16,065 nt of DNA from Acidobacteriota bacterium (GCA_003223995.1 QHYA01000164.1:1-16065), one strand, 5' to 3'. Shown: positions 1 to 7,763, counted from the first letter of the stretch. Notes: generated from the sequence alone by a model not told the origin. A program made the numbers and translations.

Positions 1-307
1 TGGCGGCGGGGGGACGAGCCCCGGAGGCGCCCGTTTCCATGCGCCGGGTCAGCTCGTCGAGGGAGACCAGATCGAAGCGCCGGGCCAGCCATTCGATGTG
101 CCGCTCGAGCATGCGTGTCGAGATCAGCATCGCGGGCAGGGAGGTGCGCCGGCTCGCAGCGAAATCTTCGACGACCCGGTGATAGGCGATGACGAGCGGA
201 GGGCGTCCGTCCCTGAAGCGAGCCCCCGCCAGCTTGTCCGCTCGAGTCGAGTGCAGAACGCTCGCGGCGGCCGTCTTGATCGTGCTTCGCAGCAGGGAGG
301 CTCTCAT
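1..307 (-). CDS. Polysaccharide deacetylase (NodB-like), N-terminal part only
   Basis: The reading frame starts at ATG 307-305 and stays open for 102 codons to the window edge, so only the N-terminal part is seen. Residues 37-43 (PLVIAYH) followed by RVVEDF, then residues 60-86 with MLISTRMLERHIEWLARRF and DLVSLDEL, have the pattern that precedes the catalytic domain in PF01522 polysaccharide deacetylases: a YHRV strand, then a segment that packs against the barrel before the TFDDG metal-binding motif. That motif and its histidines would lie beyond the window, so activity cannot be judged. The start overlaps the stop of the upstream GNAT gene as ATGA, which indicates translational coupling in the same operon. 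In surface-polysaccharide loci such enzymes remove N-acetyl groups from amino sugars, which is the role I infer here. No signal peptide is obvious; the N-terminus is basic and amphipathic. Confidence 0.82.
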   Translation of the reverse strand, partial: MRASLLRSTIKTAAASVLHSTRADKLAGARFRDGRPPLVIAYHRVVEDFAASRRTSLPAMLISTRMLERHIEWLARRFDLVSLDELTRRMETGASGARPPAA

Positions 308-1452
308 CGCGCGCCGGCCCCGGAAGACAGGGCGATGGAAGCGGCGGCGACCGGCGCGAGGACGCGCCGGGCCGCGCCGCGGACGAGGCGGCTTGCGCCC
401 ACGACGTTTCGGAGCAGCAGCCCGCGGCCGCGAGGGGGATACAGCTCGAGCCGGCAGAGCTCCCGCACATCCGATGCCCAGTGGAACTTGTACGCCTCGT
501 CCCCGTGCAGGAAGTCGTACTCCTTCGCCCCCTCCTCGATGGCGGCCTGTATGGACAGCCCCAGGGCCACGAGCCCGACGCTCGAAGCTCCGAGAGCGGG
601 GTGGAAGCCGGACTGGTAGAAATAGAAGACACCGCCGTAAAGAAAACCGTAGACGGCGGCGGCGGCCCGCCCGTCGAGCCTCAGGACATAGAGCCTCAGC
701 CAGCCCCGATCGAAGGCGAGACGGGTGGCTTCCTCATGGAAAGCGCGAAGCGCCGCGGTGTGGAAGGCGTCCGAACCGCCTCTGTCCTTCCATCTCATCG
801 TGTGGAGCGAGATGAGCGAGGCGAGAGCCTCGCGGCGGGCTTCGTCGGAACGTGCCAGCTCGAAGCTCACATCGAACTTGCGGGTCAGGCCGCGAAACTT
901 TCGGCGGAAGGCGTACCGGTGCTCCCTGCCACGGCCGGCCAGATACTCCGACCATGGCCGGCCGGACAGCCCCACGTAGGGGCAGACTCCGCCGGGTCTC
1001 TCGAGAAAACCCCAGCCCCGCGAGGCCAGCCGGCGGGACAGCTCGCGCACGGGACCGGGTCCGCGACCGACCTGCTCGAATCGAAGCAGCAGCTTCTCCC
1101 GAAGGAGCCCCTCGGTGAGGGCTTCGAGGACCTCCTCCTCGCAGCCTCTCCGCACGATGAGGTCGAGGTAGTCCGAGCCCGCGCTGCCCGTGCCGAGGAA
1201 CTCCAAGCTGCGGACCGGCATCAGCCTCGAGGGGCTGACAGGCACGAGCGACAGCGGCGTGATCGCCGCCAGCTCCCCACCCTCGCGCGCGACGATGAGA
1301 TGAAGGCGCCTGCGCCCGGCCAGATGCTTCCACCATGAGTGCAGCCACTCCCAGGTCAGGAACGGTCCGTCGCACGCGCTGGCGGCGAGCAGGCCGTCCC
1401 ACTCGTCGCGCAGCCGCTCGAAGACGTCCGGGTTCTCGATGATCTCCAGCAT
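304..1452 (-). CDS. BioF2/CelD-like GNAT acyltransferase
   Basis: This 382-residue protein resembles the CelD/BcsL or FemAB-like group of GNAT proteins (PF13480). Near the N-terminus, residues 14-42 have the usual DEWDGLL...PFLTWEWLHSWW pattern. The acetyltransferase domain covers about 175-330, and residues 311-325 (EYDFLHGDEAYKFHW) are the family's signature near the end of the fold. Members transfer acyl or aminoacyl groups to sugars or peptidoglycan-like acceptors, and many sit in exopolysaccharide loci; the substrate here is unknown. It follows the aminotransferase stop after 35 bases and overlaps the deacetylase start as ATGA. No clear Shine-Dalgarno sequence precedes the ATG at 1452, but the N-terminal motif fits this start. 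No membrane segment or signal peptide is seen, so it probably acts in the cytoplasm. The last 35 or so residues are basic and then alanine-rich, and look poorly conserved. Confidence 0.87.
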   Translation of the reverse strand: MLEIIENPDVFERLRDEWDGLLAASACDGPFLTWEWLHSWWKHLAGRRRLHLIVAREGGELAAITPLSLVPVSPSRLMPVRSLEFLGTGSAGSDYLDLIVRRGCEEEVLEALTEGLLREKLLLRFEQVGRGPGPVRELSRRLASRGWGFLERPGGVCPYVGLSGRPWSEYLAGRGREHRYAFRRKFRGLTRKFDVSFELARSDEARREALASLISLHTMRWKDRGGSDAFHTAALRAFHEEATRLAFDRGWLRLYVLRLDGRAAAAVYGFLYGGVFYFYQSGFHPALGASSVGLVALGLSIQAAIEEGAKEYDFLHGDEAYKFHWASDVRELCRLELYPPRGRGLLLRNVVGASRLVRGAARRVLAPVAAASIALSSGAGAR

Positions 1453-1461
1453 GGGCGGGTG

Positions 1462-1488
1462 AAAAACGAGCTATCGCGTGCGGGCGAT
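1462..1488 (-). terminator. Weak hairpin plus T-run between two operon genes
   Basis: On the minus strand a 5-bp stem (ATCGC / GCGAT, 1488-1484 with 1477-1473, six-base loop) overlaps the last base of the aminotransferase stop codon. A run of five T follows at 1466-1462, six bases after the stem. This is too weak and too far from the T-run to be a convincing intrinsic terminator. At most it would attenuate transcription into the GNAT and deacetylase genes. Confidence 0.15.
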
Positions 1489-2666
1489 CATGACGCGTGC
1501 CTGACTGCGAGGCCGACCTTGGCCGGGAGCGGCGCGAGACGGAGCACCTGCTCCGCCATGTAATCGATCTGCGTCTCGCTGATGTCCTGATGGATCGGCA
1601 GCTCCAGGACATGGTCGCGGAGGAAGAGCGCCTCGGCTCCCGTCTGCGCGTCGCTCCTCCTGTCCTCGCGGTTCCAGAACTCCACCGCGCCGACGCCCCG
1701 GCTCCAGAGGGCACGCGCAGCCGCCGCCTTTTCGGGGACCAGCAGAGGAAAGAAGAGCGGGCAGATTCCTTCCCCGAGCGGGAGGTCCAGGAAGGAGGCC
1801 CGACCGGCGAGACGATCGCGCAGCAGGGCCCAGTTGCGCCGACGGATGCGGCGTATCTCGTCGTAGTCGAACCGCTCCAGAAGCGCCTCGGTGAGAGGCG
1901 ACGCTCCGAGGTCCGCGCAGGCGAGATCGAATCCGCTGTCGCCGACCGTCTGCCGGCTGACCCTCGCCAGGCTGAGCGCGCGGCCCGCGACCGACTTCGC
2001 GAAGCCCACTGCTCTGCCCGCGATCGGGATGCGGCTGCGCGCACGCTCGATCGCCAGGTCGAGGGACCTTCCGGCGACCGAGGCGAGGCCGCAGCGCTCG
2101 CGTCCGAGACCGGCGAGTCCTTCGAGGGCTCCCCGGTTCGAGACAAGGACGCCGCCGTTGGGGACCGGAAGCGTCTTGTACAGGCAGAACACCGCGTAGT
2201 CTCCGAACGATCCGAGGGGGCGGCCTCCGGCCTCGCTGAGCAGGGCCAGGGCGCAGTCCTCCACGAGCAGGATCCCCCTCTCACGGCACATCCTGCCGAT
2301 CTCATCCATCGGCTGCGGGCGGCCGAAGTAATGGATCGCCAGCAGCGCCCGGGCGCCCTGCCGGCAAAGCGCATCGAGCTCATCGAGATCGGGCAGCAGA
2401 TCCCGTCCGATGCGGTACCACACGATGCTCGCTCCGGCAGCGCGGATCGCGCGCACTTCGTTGCCGTGGTGGTAGTCGGGGACGACCACCGTCCCGCCTT
2501 CGCCGAAGCCGAGGGCCCGGAAGAGGTGGTAGATGAGATAGCGTGCGGCGAACCCGCGAACCGAGTCTGGGGATCGGAGAGGAAAGGGCAGCGGGCCCGC
2601 CGCACGCGGAGCAAGAACCTCTCGGAGGCCGAGTCCCGGCCAGGCTGGCAGGCACATCGCCTTCAC
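1488..2666 (-). CDS. DegT/DnrJ/EryC1/StrS-type PLP aminotransferase
   Basis: The protein has about 392 residues when started at GTG 2666. An AGGAGG lies five bases upstream, and the GTGA overlap with the preceding GNAT stop supports this start; the frame is open further upstream, but that part is shadow of the GNAT gene. Fold-type I PLP features are visible: VVVPDYHHGNEV (60-71), the IHYFGRPQPMDEI stretch (111-123), VEDCAL with Asp137 as the likely pyridine-nitrogen partner, and FCLYKTLPVPNGG with Lys164 as the likely Schiff-base lysine. The C-terminal LELPIHQDISETQIDYM is typical of the DegT group, which aminates keto-sugar nucleotides. The family average is near 370-400, so this looks complete. 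It lies between two BioF2-like GNAT genes. Amination of a sugar nucleotide that is then N-acylated is my inference; a non-sugar substrate cannot be excluded, because this branch is divergent around the lysine. Confidence 0.83.
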   Translation of the reverse strand: MKAMCLPAWPGLGLREVLAPRAAGPLPFPLRSPDSVRGFAARYLIYHLFRALGFGEGGTVVVPDYHHGNEVRAIRAAGASIVWYRIGRDLLPDLDELDALCRQGARALLAIHYFGRPQPMDEIGRMCRERGILLVEDCALALLSEAGGRPLGSFGDYAVFCLYKTLPVPNGGVLVSNRGALEGLAGLGRERCGLASVAGRSLDLAIERARSRIPIAGRAVGFAKSVAGRALSLARVSRQTVGDSGFDLACADLGASPLTEALLERFDYDEIRRIRRRNWALLRDRLAGRASFLDLPLGEGICPLFFPLLVPEKAAAARALWSRGVGAVEFWNREDRRSDAQTGAEALFLRDHVLELPIHQDISETQIDYMAEQVLRLAPLPAKVGLAVRHAS

Positions 2667-3865
2667 TTGCTCCTCCTGTGCTGCCGGCCGGCCCCAAGGG
2701 CGCACCGCCAGCGGCCGACCAGCGGAGCGACACGGAACTTCACCGAGTGGATGAGCCGCCCCCGCAGGCGGTCGGAAAAGACGAAGAGCCAGGAGTGGGG
2801 ACGGACCTGCCTCGTCCACTGCAGCTTCCATTCGTCCGCCTCTCCGAGAAAGTCGAACTCGACCGAACCGCGGGCGTGGGCGTCCTGCAGCGCCAGCATG
2901 CAGAGCAGGCTCCCCGGAGAACAGCCGCTGTATTCCGGGTCGTAGCCGGGTTTGAGAAGGAACTGTCTGTCGCCGAAGCGCAGAGAGAGATGGACCGCGA
3001 TGCGCCGGTCGCCCGCGACGAGGAACTGCAGCCGCAGCCAGCCGCTCCGGGCCGCGCGCCGCGCAAGCGTCGTGTAGAACAGGCGAGTCTGCTCGCAGGA
3101 CGCGATGGCGCTTCCGGCACGCCCCTTCCAGCCCGCGGCTTCGAGGCGCAACGCCTCTTCCATCGCGCCGTTCAGCCGCTCTCCACCCTCGACAGTCTCG
3201 ATGCTCACGGCGCCGTGAGCTTCCAGCCGCCGCATTCGATTGCGCAGGTTGGAGCGATACTTGGCATCGAGGCCTTTCATGTACCTCTCCCAGCTTCCGC
3301 GCACGGCCAGGAAGGGGGACTGTGAAGACGGCCACAGGCCGGTGAGAAATCCGTCCCTGCCGGCGAGACATCCCATCTCAGCGAGATTGGAAGAATCGTC
3401 CGGCAGTTGCGCGAGCCGCAGGATGTCCCAGCCGGACCTTCGGGCCGACAGATGGAGCCAGATCGCGCGGCAGGCCTCCGCCCGCCTCTCGGCAGCGAGG
3501 ATCAGGTCGGCTCGCGGCGTGTGCTCGTTGCTCATCAACTCCAGGCAGCGCACCCGAAGTCCATAGAGGCGTCGCTGGCGCTCGATCAGAGGGGCGATCC
3601 CGACAAGCATTCCATCGCGGCGGACGGTCACGACCTGAAGCCGGCTTCCGGTCCCGAAGGATTCCCACCAGGTCCTCACCCATTCGTGCGTGAGGAAGGG
3701 GTGGGTGAAGCCGGCCTCGCTCACCAGCCTGTTCCAGTCGGCCTGGATCCCGAGGAACGACGGGTACGTCGAGATCGTCTCCACGCTCCAGAACCCGGCG
3801 GCTTCTGGACTGCGTGCGGCGGCGGCATCGGCCGGTTCTTGCGCGCGCGAGGCGGCGCCGATCAT
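2663..3865 (-). CDS. BioF2/CelD-like GNAT acyltransferase (second copy)
   Basis: This 400-residue protein is of the same broad family as the GNAT gene two positions downstream (PF13480, CelD/BcsL-like). The N-terminal pattern WNRLVSEAGFTHPFLTHEW followed by VRTWWESF (44-70) matches the same region of that paralogue. The central acceptor region SWERYMKGLDAKYRSNLRNR is followed by the acetyltransferase core, and FDFLGEADEWKLQW (about 337-350) is the terminal signature. By eye, the two copies share motifs but are otherwise divergent, so a recent tandem duplication is unlikely. The first 25 residues are alanine-rich and probably disordered. The start at 3865 overlaps the glycosyltransferase stop as ATGA, and its own stop overlaps the aminotransferase GTG. 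The probable role is acylation of a sugar precursor or polymer; the acceptor and acyl donor are unknown. Confidence 0.87.
   Translation of the reverse strand: MIGAASRAQEPADAAAARSPEAAGFWSVETISTYPSFLGIQADWNRLVSEAGFTHPFLTHEWVRTWWESFGTGSRLQVVTVRRDGMLVGIAPLIERQRRLYGLRVRCLELMSNEHTPRADLILAAERRAEACRAIWLHLSARRSGWDILRLAQLPDDSSNLAEMGCLAGRDGFLTGLWPSSQSPFLAVRGSWERYMKGLDAKYRSNLRNRMRRLEAHGAVSIETVEGGERLNGAMEEALRLEAAGWKGRAGSAIASCEQTRLFYTTLARRAARSGWLRLQFLVAGDRRIAVHLSLRFGDRQFLLKPGYDPEYSGCSPGSLLCMLALQDAHARGSVEFDFLGEADEWKLQWTRQVRPHSWLFVFSDRLRGRLIHSVKFRVAPLVGRWRCALGAGRQHRRSK
2667..2677 (-). promoter_or_regulatory. Ribosome binding site that decides the GTG start of the aminotransferase
   Basis: On the minus strand AGGAGGA (2677-2671) lies five bases upstream of GTG 2666 when counted from AGGAGG. 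The later in-frame ATG at 2657 would be about 14 bases away. The spacing and the GTGA overlap with the upstream stop both favour the GTG. Confidence 0.7.
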
Positions 3866-5076
3866 GGCCGCGAGCTCCCCTGCACGGCGGGCGCTCGGGG
3901 CGTGGCGCGCATCAGGAAGGAACCCGCCCGCCTGCTCGGTGCAGAGTCGGCAAGAAGCGACGCGTAGAGCTCCTCGGTCGACCGGATCATCTGTTGCATG
4001 GAGAACCGCTCGGCGATCCGGCGCCGCGCGGCGCGGCCGAGCTGCGCCCGCAACGCGGCGTTCTCGAGCAACAGACCCACGGAGCGGGCAAGCGATCCGC
4101 TGTCGGCGGGCGGAACGAGGAATCCCGTCACCCCTTCCTCCACCGCTTCCGGATTGCCCCCGACGCGCGTCGCGACAACGGGAACCCCCGCCGCCATGGC
4201 TTCGAGCAGGCTGTTCGACAGCCCATCGCTGAGCGAGGGGACGACGGCCACCGAGACATCCGCAAGGATCCTGGCAACGTCGCGGCGGAACCCGGTGAAA
4301 ACCACCCGCCTCGGGCCGAGCCGCCGCGCCATTCTCTCGAGACCGGCCCTGGCCGGTCCGTCGCCGACCACGAGAAAGCGTGCATCCGGAAACCGCCCGG
4401 CGAGAATGGCAGCCGCCTCGAGAAAATGCCCCACCCCCTTGATCTCCATCCCTCCGATCGGATTCAGTCGCGCGACGACGGCGACGACGGGTGTAGCGGG
4501 CCGGATCCCGAGCTCGCGGCGGAGCAGTCCCCGCCCGCGCTCCGGGTCGAAGCGGGAGAGATCCACCCCGTTGCTGATGATCGTGATCCTGCTCCGATCG
4601 TACCCCTCGGCCGCGAGGCTGTCCGCCACCGCGCGGGAGTTGACGAGAACACGGTCGGCCAGGCCGCAGACGAGCCGCTGAGCGCGCCTCTGGGCCGGGG
4701 ACCAGAACTCCCCCGTGTCGCGGATGGAGGCGAGGACCACGGGCGCTCCCGCGATCCAGGCGGCGGGCACGGCGAACAGGTTCGGGTAGAAGCCGAAGCT
4801 GTGGACGATGTCGATGCGGCTGCGACGCAGGTCGCGCGCGAAGCGGAGACGCCGCCCCAGCGATCGCATGTCATAGAGGCTCCGGATCAGGTACTCGGCG
4901 ATCGGGGTGCCGCGCCCATCGAATTCCTGGAGAAGCTCCCCCGAGCGCGCCAGGCAGGCGATGCGAAGGTCGAATCGCTCAGCGTCGAGCCCTCGACCGA
5001 GGGAAACGAACTGTTTCTCGGTTCCGCCGATCCGGAAGCTCGTGATGAACTGCAGGAGCCGCGGCCTGGTCTGCAT
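3862..5076 (-). CDS. GT4-family glycosyltransferase
   Basis: This 404-residue GT-B fold enzyme adds a sugar to the growing lipid-linked repeat unit at the cytoplasmic face. The N-terminal Rossmann half begins LLQFITSFRIGGTEKQFVSL (7-26), with the glycine-rich acceptor loop typical of GT4. VNSRAVADSL and ISNGVDLSRFDP (about 167-178) mark the domain junction. The C-terminal half has VVARLNPIGG, FLVVGDGP (234-241) and the donor-site motif SLSDGLSNSLLEAMAAGVPV (281-300). The first acidic residue of the usual E-x7-E pair is Asp284; the second is Glu292. I chose ATG 5076 because the GT4 core starts just after it. The frame extends upstream only to a TTG at 5178, inside the ligase gene. No good Shine-Dalgarno sequence precedes 5076, and a 5-bp hairpin (5094-5079) sits directly upstream. 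The C-terminal 25 residues after the core are low-complexity. Confidence 0.9.
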   Translation of the reverse strand: MQTRPRLLQFITSFRIGGTEKQFVSLGRGLDAERFDLRIACLARSGELLQEFDGRGTPIAEYLIRSLYDMRSLGRRLRFARDLRRSRIDIVHSFGFYPNLFAVPAAWIAGAPVVLASIRDTGEFWSPAQRRAQRLVCGLADRVLVNSRAVADSLAAEGYDRSRITIISNGVDLSRFDPERGRGLLRRELGIRPATPVVAVVARLNPIGGMEIKGVGHFLEAAAILAGRFPDARFLVVGDGPARAGLERMARRLGPRRVVFTGFRRDVARILADVSVAVVPSLSDGLSNSLLEAMAAGVPVVATRVGGNPEAVEEGVTGFLVPPADSGSLARSVGLLLENAALRAQLGRAARRRIAERFSMQQMIRSTEELYASLLADSAPSRRAGSFLMRATPRAPAVQGSSRP

Positions 5077-5144
5077 CAGGCGGTGTTTTCCGCCGCGGAC
5101 GAGGCAGGCGGCGAGGCGCCCCCGCCGGGACCCGCATGGCTCAT
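5076..5144 (-). other. Possible 22-codon coupling ORF before the glycosyltransferase
   Basis: An ATG at 5144 overlaps the ligase stop as ATGA. It opens a 22-codon frame (starting MSHAGPGGGASPP) that ends in TGATG, where the last base of its stop is the first base of the glycosyltransferase ATG at 5076. The last codons cover a GGCGG / CCGCC hairpin with a six-base loop (5094-5079). The arrangement would carry ribosomes from the ligase to the glycosyltransferase through a region without a clear Shine-Dalgarno sequence. The peptide itself is low-complexity and resembles no family I know. Chance is a real alternative in GC-rich DNA. Confidence 0.22.
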
Positions 5145-6442
5145 GACCGGACGTCCGGCGCCGCGGCTCGGCGGGCAATATCCCGTGCGGCCACGGCGAG
5201 CGCAGCGGAATAGTAGAAATAGAAGTGATAGCTCACGGGATGGAACATCGCTGCCACGCTGAAGGCGATGAGGCACGCGCGGATACCGTCCGAGAACGCG
5301 GCGAACTCCGCCGGAAGGGCTCCCTGGTCGGCCAGCCGACGCGCCTGCCACGCCGCGCGGAGGCATCCGCCCAGCAGAAGCAGGAAGAGGATCAGCCCGG
5401 GAAGCCCGAGGTCCACGGCGTACTCGAGGTAGGCGTTGTGCACCATCCTCCAGGTCTGGCCCCTGAGCTCGTTGAGCGCGAGCCCGTTCATTCCGACTCC
5501 CGCCCCGAAGACGGGGTTCGCCAGGACGAACCGCGCGGCGGCGAGCATGTCCCTCCAGCGCTCCTGGGCGGAGCCGGTCGGATCGGCCTGGATGTCCGTG
5601 ATCGTGCGCAGATACCCCAGGTAGCCGCCGGCGAGCAGCGGCGCGGAAAGAAGCAACATCAGCCCCGCCGCCAGGACCCATCCGCGAAACCGCCCGCCCG
5701 GCATGCCGCACGCGGCCAGCACCGCGACCACCACCAGGGTGAGAAACCCCGCGCGGGAAAACGTCAGCAGCACCGCGATCGCATCGAGGGCAATGATGCC
5801 GGCCAGCAGCGCTCGCAGTGCGGGCCGCGCGACACACACGAGCAGCGACAGGCTCAGCGGCAGGATCAGGTTGAGCGTGAGGGCGAGATCGTTCGGGTTG
5901 CCGGCCAAGGAGTCCCCGTATCCGGCGATCCTTTTCACCGCCGCGTCCTGGATCAGAGCGCCGGAGAGATAGTTGCGCGTCGCGGTGGCCGCCAAGGGAA
6001 CGCTCATGATCGTCAGCGCCCAGATCAACTGGCGGAGCCTTTCCACCGAGCTGACGGTGTTTGCAAGAAGCCAGAAGACCACCAGGCTCTTGAGATAAAC
6101 CTCCAGAAGGATCCAGACGCTCCCGCCCGGCCACAAGGAGAAGGGGACGGAGAGAACGGCCCATACGGCGAGGCAGGCGGCGAGACGGATTTCGGCGGCA
6201 TCGACCTGGAGAGGCCGGTGGTGGGTGAGGCGGTCGAGAAAATATGCCGCGAGGGCGATCGCCGCGGCCAGCAGCGCGGGCCGAAACATGGCGAGAGCCG
6301 GGATGAAGGTCTGGGGTGAGATCACCATCACGAAGGTGAAAGCCAGCAGCGCCCAGAAGGGCGCCGGGCTGTCCTCCCCAGAGCCCCACTCCGCCCCGAC
6401 GGTCGCGGGCCTCCACCATTCCGCGCTCGCGCTGCCGGTCAT
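5141..6442 (-). CDS. Wzy_C-type O-antigen ligase/polymerase membrane protein
   Basis: This 433-residue polytopic inner-membrane protein has about ten or more hydrophobic segments, for example around 30-50, 54-70, 86-103, 117-130, 140-152, 186-204, 210-228, 232-245, 255-275, 346-362 and 388-415. The large periplasmic loop lies between about 275 and 345. It holds ERW (295-297), NPVFGAGVGMNG (309-320) and HNAYLEYAVDLGLPGL (335-350), the PF04932 signature that contains the catalytic-loop histidine of O-antigen ligases. TFSRAG (227-232) is another conserved patch. Such proteins either ligate polymer to lipid A core or polymerise repeat units, and sequence alone does not separate the two. In a locus with chain-length and export genes, polymerisation (Wzy role) is the better guess. 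The ATG at 6442 overlaps the wecB stop as ATGA; the frame upstream of it lies within wecB and is not credible. Confidence 0.88.
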   Translation of the reverse strand: MTGSASAEWWRPATVGAEWGSGEDSPAPFWALLAFTFVMVISPQTFIPALAMFRPALLAAAIALAAYFLDRLTHHRPLQVDAAEIRLAACLAVWAVLSVPFSLWPGGSVWILLEVYLKSLVVFWLLANTVSSVERLRQLIWALTIMSVPLAATATRNYLSGALIQDAAVKRIAGYGDSLAGNPNDLALTLNLILPLSLSLLVCVARPALRALLAGIIALDAIAVLLTFSRAGFLTLVVVAVLAACGMPGGRFRGWVLAAGLMLLLSAPLLAGGYLGYLRTITDIQADPTGSAQERWRDMLAAARFVLANPVFGAGVGMNGLALNELRGQTWRMVHNAYLEYAVDLGLPGLILFLLLLGGCLRAAWQARRLADQGALPAEFAAFSDGIRACLIAFSVAAMFHPVSYHFYFYYSAALAVAARDIARRAAAPDVRS

Positions 6443-7626
6443 CCACGTACCGCTCCAGAGGCTGCGGACGCAGCGAGGCTCGCCTCCTCCGCCTCGAGGC
6501 GCCGGGCTGGCGTGGTGAATCTCGGGGCGTGCCGCAGCATGACGTTCACGATCCGGCGCGCCGCCCGGCCGTCCCACAGGGGAGGGCGCTGCCTCGGACG
6601 CGGCGGGGCCGCGAGCGTCGCGAGGCTCTCGCGGACGATCGTGTCGCGATCGGTGCCGATGACGCGGTTCGTCCCGTGGGTGACCGTGACAGGCCTCTCG
6701 GTGTTGTTCCGGAGCGTGAGGCAGGCAACGCCCAGCGCCGTGGTCTCCTCCTGGATCCCGCCCGAGTCGGTCAGGACGAGTCGGGCGCGGCTCATGAGGG
6801 CGATGCAGTCGAGGTAGCCGAGCGGCTCCAGGCAGACGATTCCCCCGCTCTCGGGGACCTTCCGCGCGCTCCCCGCGCCCCCACCACAGCGCTCGAGCCC
6901 CGGCCGTGTTCTCGGATGCACCGGAAACAGCACCAGCTCGCGGGCCACGCGGCCCAGCGCCCCGAGAATAGCCGCGAGCGTCCCGTCGTCATCGACGTTG
7001 GAGGGACGATGAAGCGTGAGCAGGGCGTACGGCCGGTCCGGGTCGAGCCCGAGCCGCTCGAAGATGTTCGACCTGAGCCACCGCGGCTTCGTCGCCTCGA
7101 GAGCGTCGATCATCACGTTGCCAACGAAGTGGATCTTCGCTGGGTCGGCCCCCTCGCGCAGGAGATTCCTCCGGCCGCTCTCCTCCGTCACGAAGAGCAG
7201 GTCGGAGACGCGATCGATCAGCATGCGGTTGATCTCCTCGGGCATCGTTCGGTCGAAGCTTCTCAGCCCGGCTTCCATGTGCGCGACGGGAAGGCCCATT
7301 TTTGCCGCAGTCAGAGCCGCCCCGAGCGTGGAGTTCACGTCGCCCACGACGACGACCAGGTCTGGACGCAGCTCCTCGAGGACGGGCTCCAGCCGCCGCA
7401 TCACCTCCGCCACCTGCCAGGTCTGGGTTCCGGAGCCGACCCCGAGGTGGGCGTCGGGCGCCGTGATCTTCAGCTCCTCGAAGAACTGCTCGGATAGGGC
7501 CGCGTCGTAATGCTGGCCCGTGTGCACCAGATAGTGATCGAGCCCAGCGCGTCGCAGCATCTCGCGCCGCAATGGAGCCACCTTCACGAAATTCGGTCGG
7601 GCGCCCGCGACGCAGGCGATTCTCAC
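6439..7626 (-). CDS. wecB: UDP-N-acetylglucosamine 2-epimerase, non-hydrolysing
   Basis: This 395-residue cytoplasmic enzyme interconverts UDP-GlcNAc and UDP-ManNAc. The whole WecB motif series is present: GARPNFVKVAPL (8-19), HTGQHYD (35-41), VGDVNS with Asp96, HMEAGLRSFDRTMPEEINR with Glu118 and Glu131, VGNVMID (168-174), LTLHRPSN with His206, TDSGGIQEE (286-294) and NNTERPVTV (307-315). The length is about 20 residues more than the usual 375, owing to an alanine-rich C-terminal tail. GTG 7626 is chosen because AGGAGG lies seven bases upstream and the protein core begins at once (VRIACVAG). An in-frame ATG would add 34 residues with no family match. Its stop overlaps the ligase start as ATGA. 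No UDP-ManNAc dehydrogenase is in the window, so ManNAc itself may be the incorporated sugar. Confidence 0.95.
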   Translation of the reverse strand: MRIACVAGARPNFVKVAPLRREMLRRAGLDHYLVHTGQHYDAALSEQFFEELKITAPDAHLGVGSGTQTWQVAEVMRRLEPVLEELRPDLVVVVGDVNSTLGAALTAAKMGLPVAHMEAGLRSFDRTMPEEINRMLIDRVSDLLFVTEESGRRNLLREGADPAKIHFVGNVMIDALEATKPRWLRSNIFERLGLDPDRPYALLTLHRPSNVDDDGTLAAILGALGRVARELVLFPVHPRTRPGLERCGGGAGSARKVPESGGIVCLEPLGYLDCIALMSRARLVLTDSGGIQEETTALGVACLTLRNNTERPVTVTHGTNRVIGTDRDTIVRESLATLAAPPRPRQRPPLWDGRAARRIVNVMLRHAPRFTTPARRLEAEEASLAASAASGAVRG

Positions 7627-7654
7627 GATCGAGCCTCCTGCGCGCTCTGCGCAG
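7627..7654 (-). promoter_or_regulatory. wecB ribosome binding site next to a small hairpin
   Basis: On the minus strand AGGAGG (7639-7634) is seven bases from GTG 7626. A perfect 6-bp stem, CTGCGC / GCGCAG with loop AGAGC (7654-7638), ends inside it and pairs the first two bases of the Shine-Dalgarno sequence. This may lower or tune wecB translation. The hairpin is short and could be fortuitous. Confidence 0.45.
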
Positions 7655-7737
7655 TGGAGAGCTCCAGAACCGCACGGGCCAGCCTCCTCGGGTCGTGGCG
7701 GACGCGATGCCGGATATAGGGACTCCATGGGGGGTGC

Positions 7738-7763
7738 GGGGAGAGCCTCGAAGGACTCTCCCC
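7738..7763 (-). terminator. Stable hairpin 22 bases after the propeller gene
   Basis: An 8-bp perfect stem GGGGAGAG / CTCTCCCC (7763-7756 with 7745-7738) encloses an inner CCT/AGG pair set with a one-base bulge. It starts 21 bases past the stop codon at 7785. No T-run follows on the minus strand (the next bases are GCACCCCCC), so it is not a textbook intrinsic terminator. It may instead protect the 3' end of the upstream message or mark partial termination ahead of wecB. Confidence 0.4.

Noticed and set aside
1497..2945. A 482-codon plus-strand open frame opposite the aminotransferase
   Set aside because: It is a shadow of GC-rich codon bias; the product shows no domain and the minus strand has intact PLP motifs.
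304..3865. The two GNAT genes as a recent tandem duplication
   Set aside because: They share family motifs but little other sequence by eye, and their N-termini and C-termini differ.
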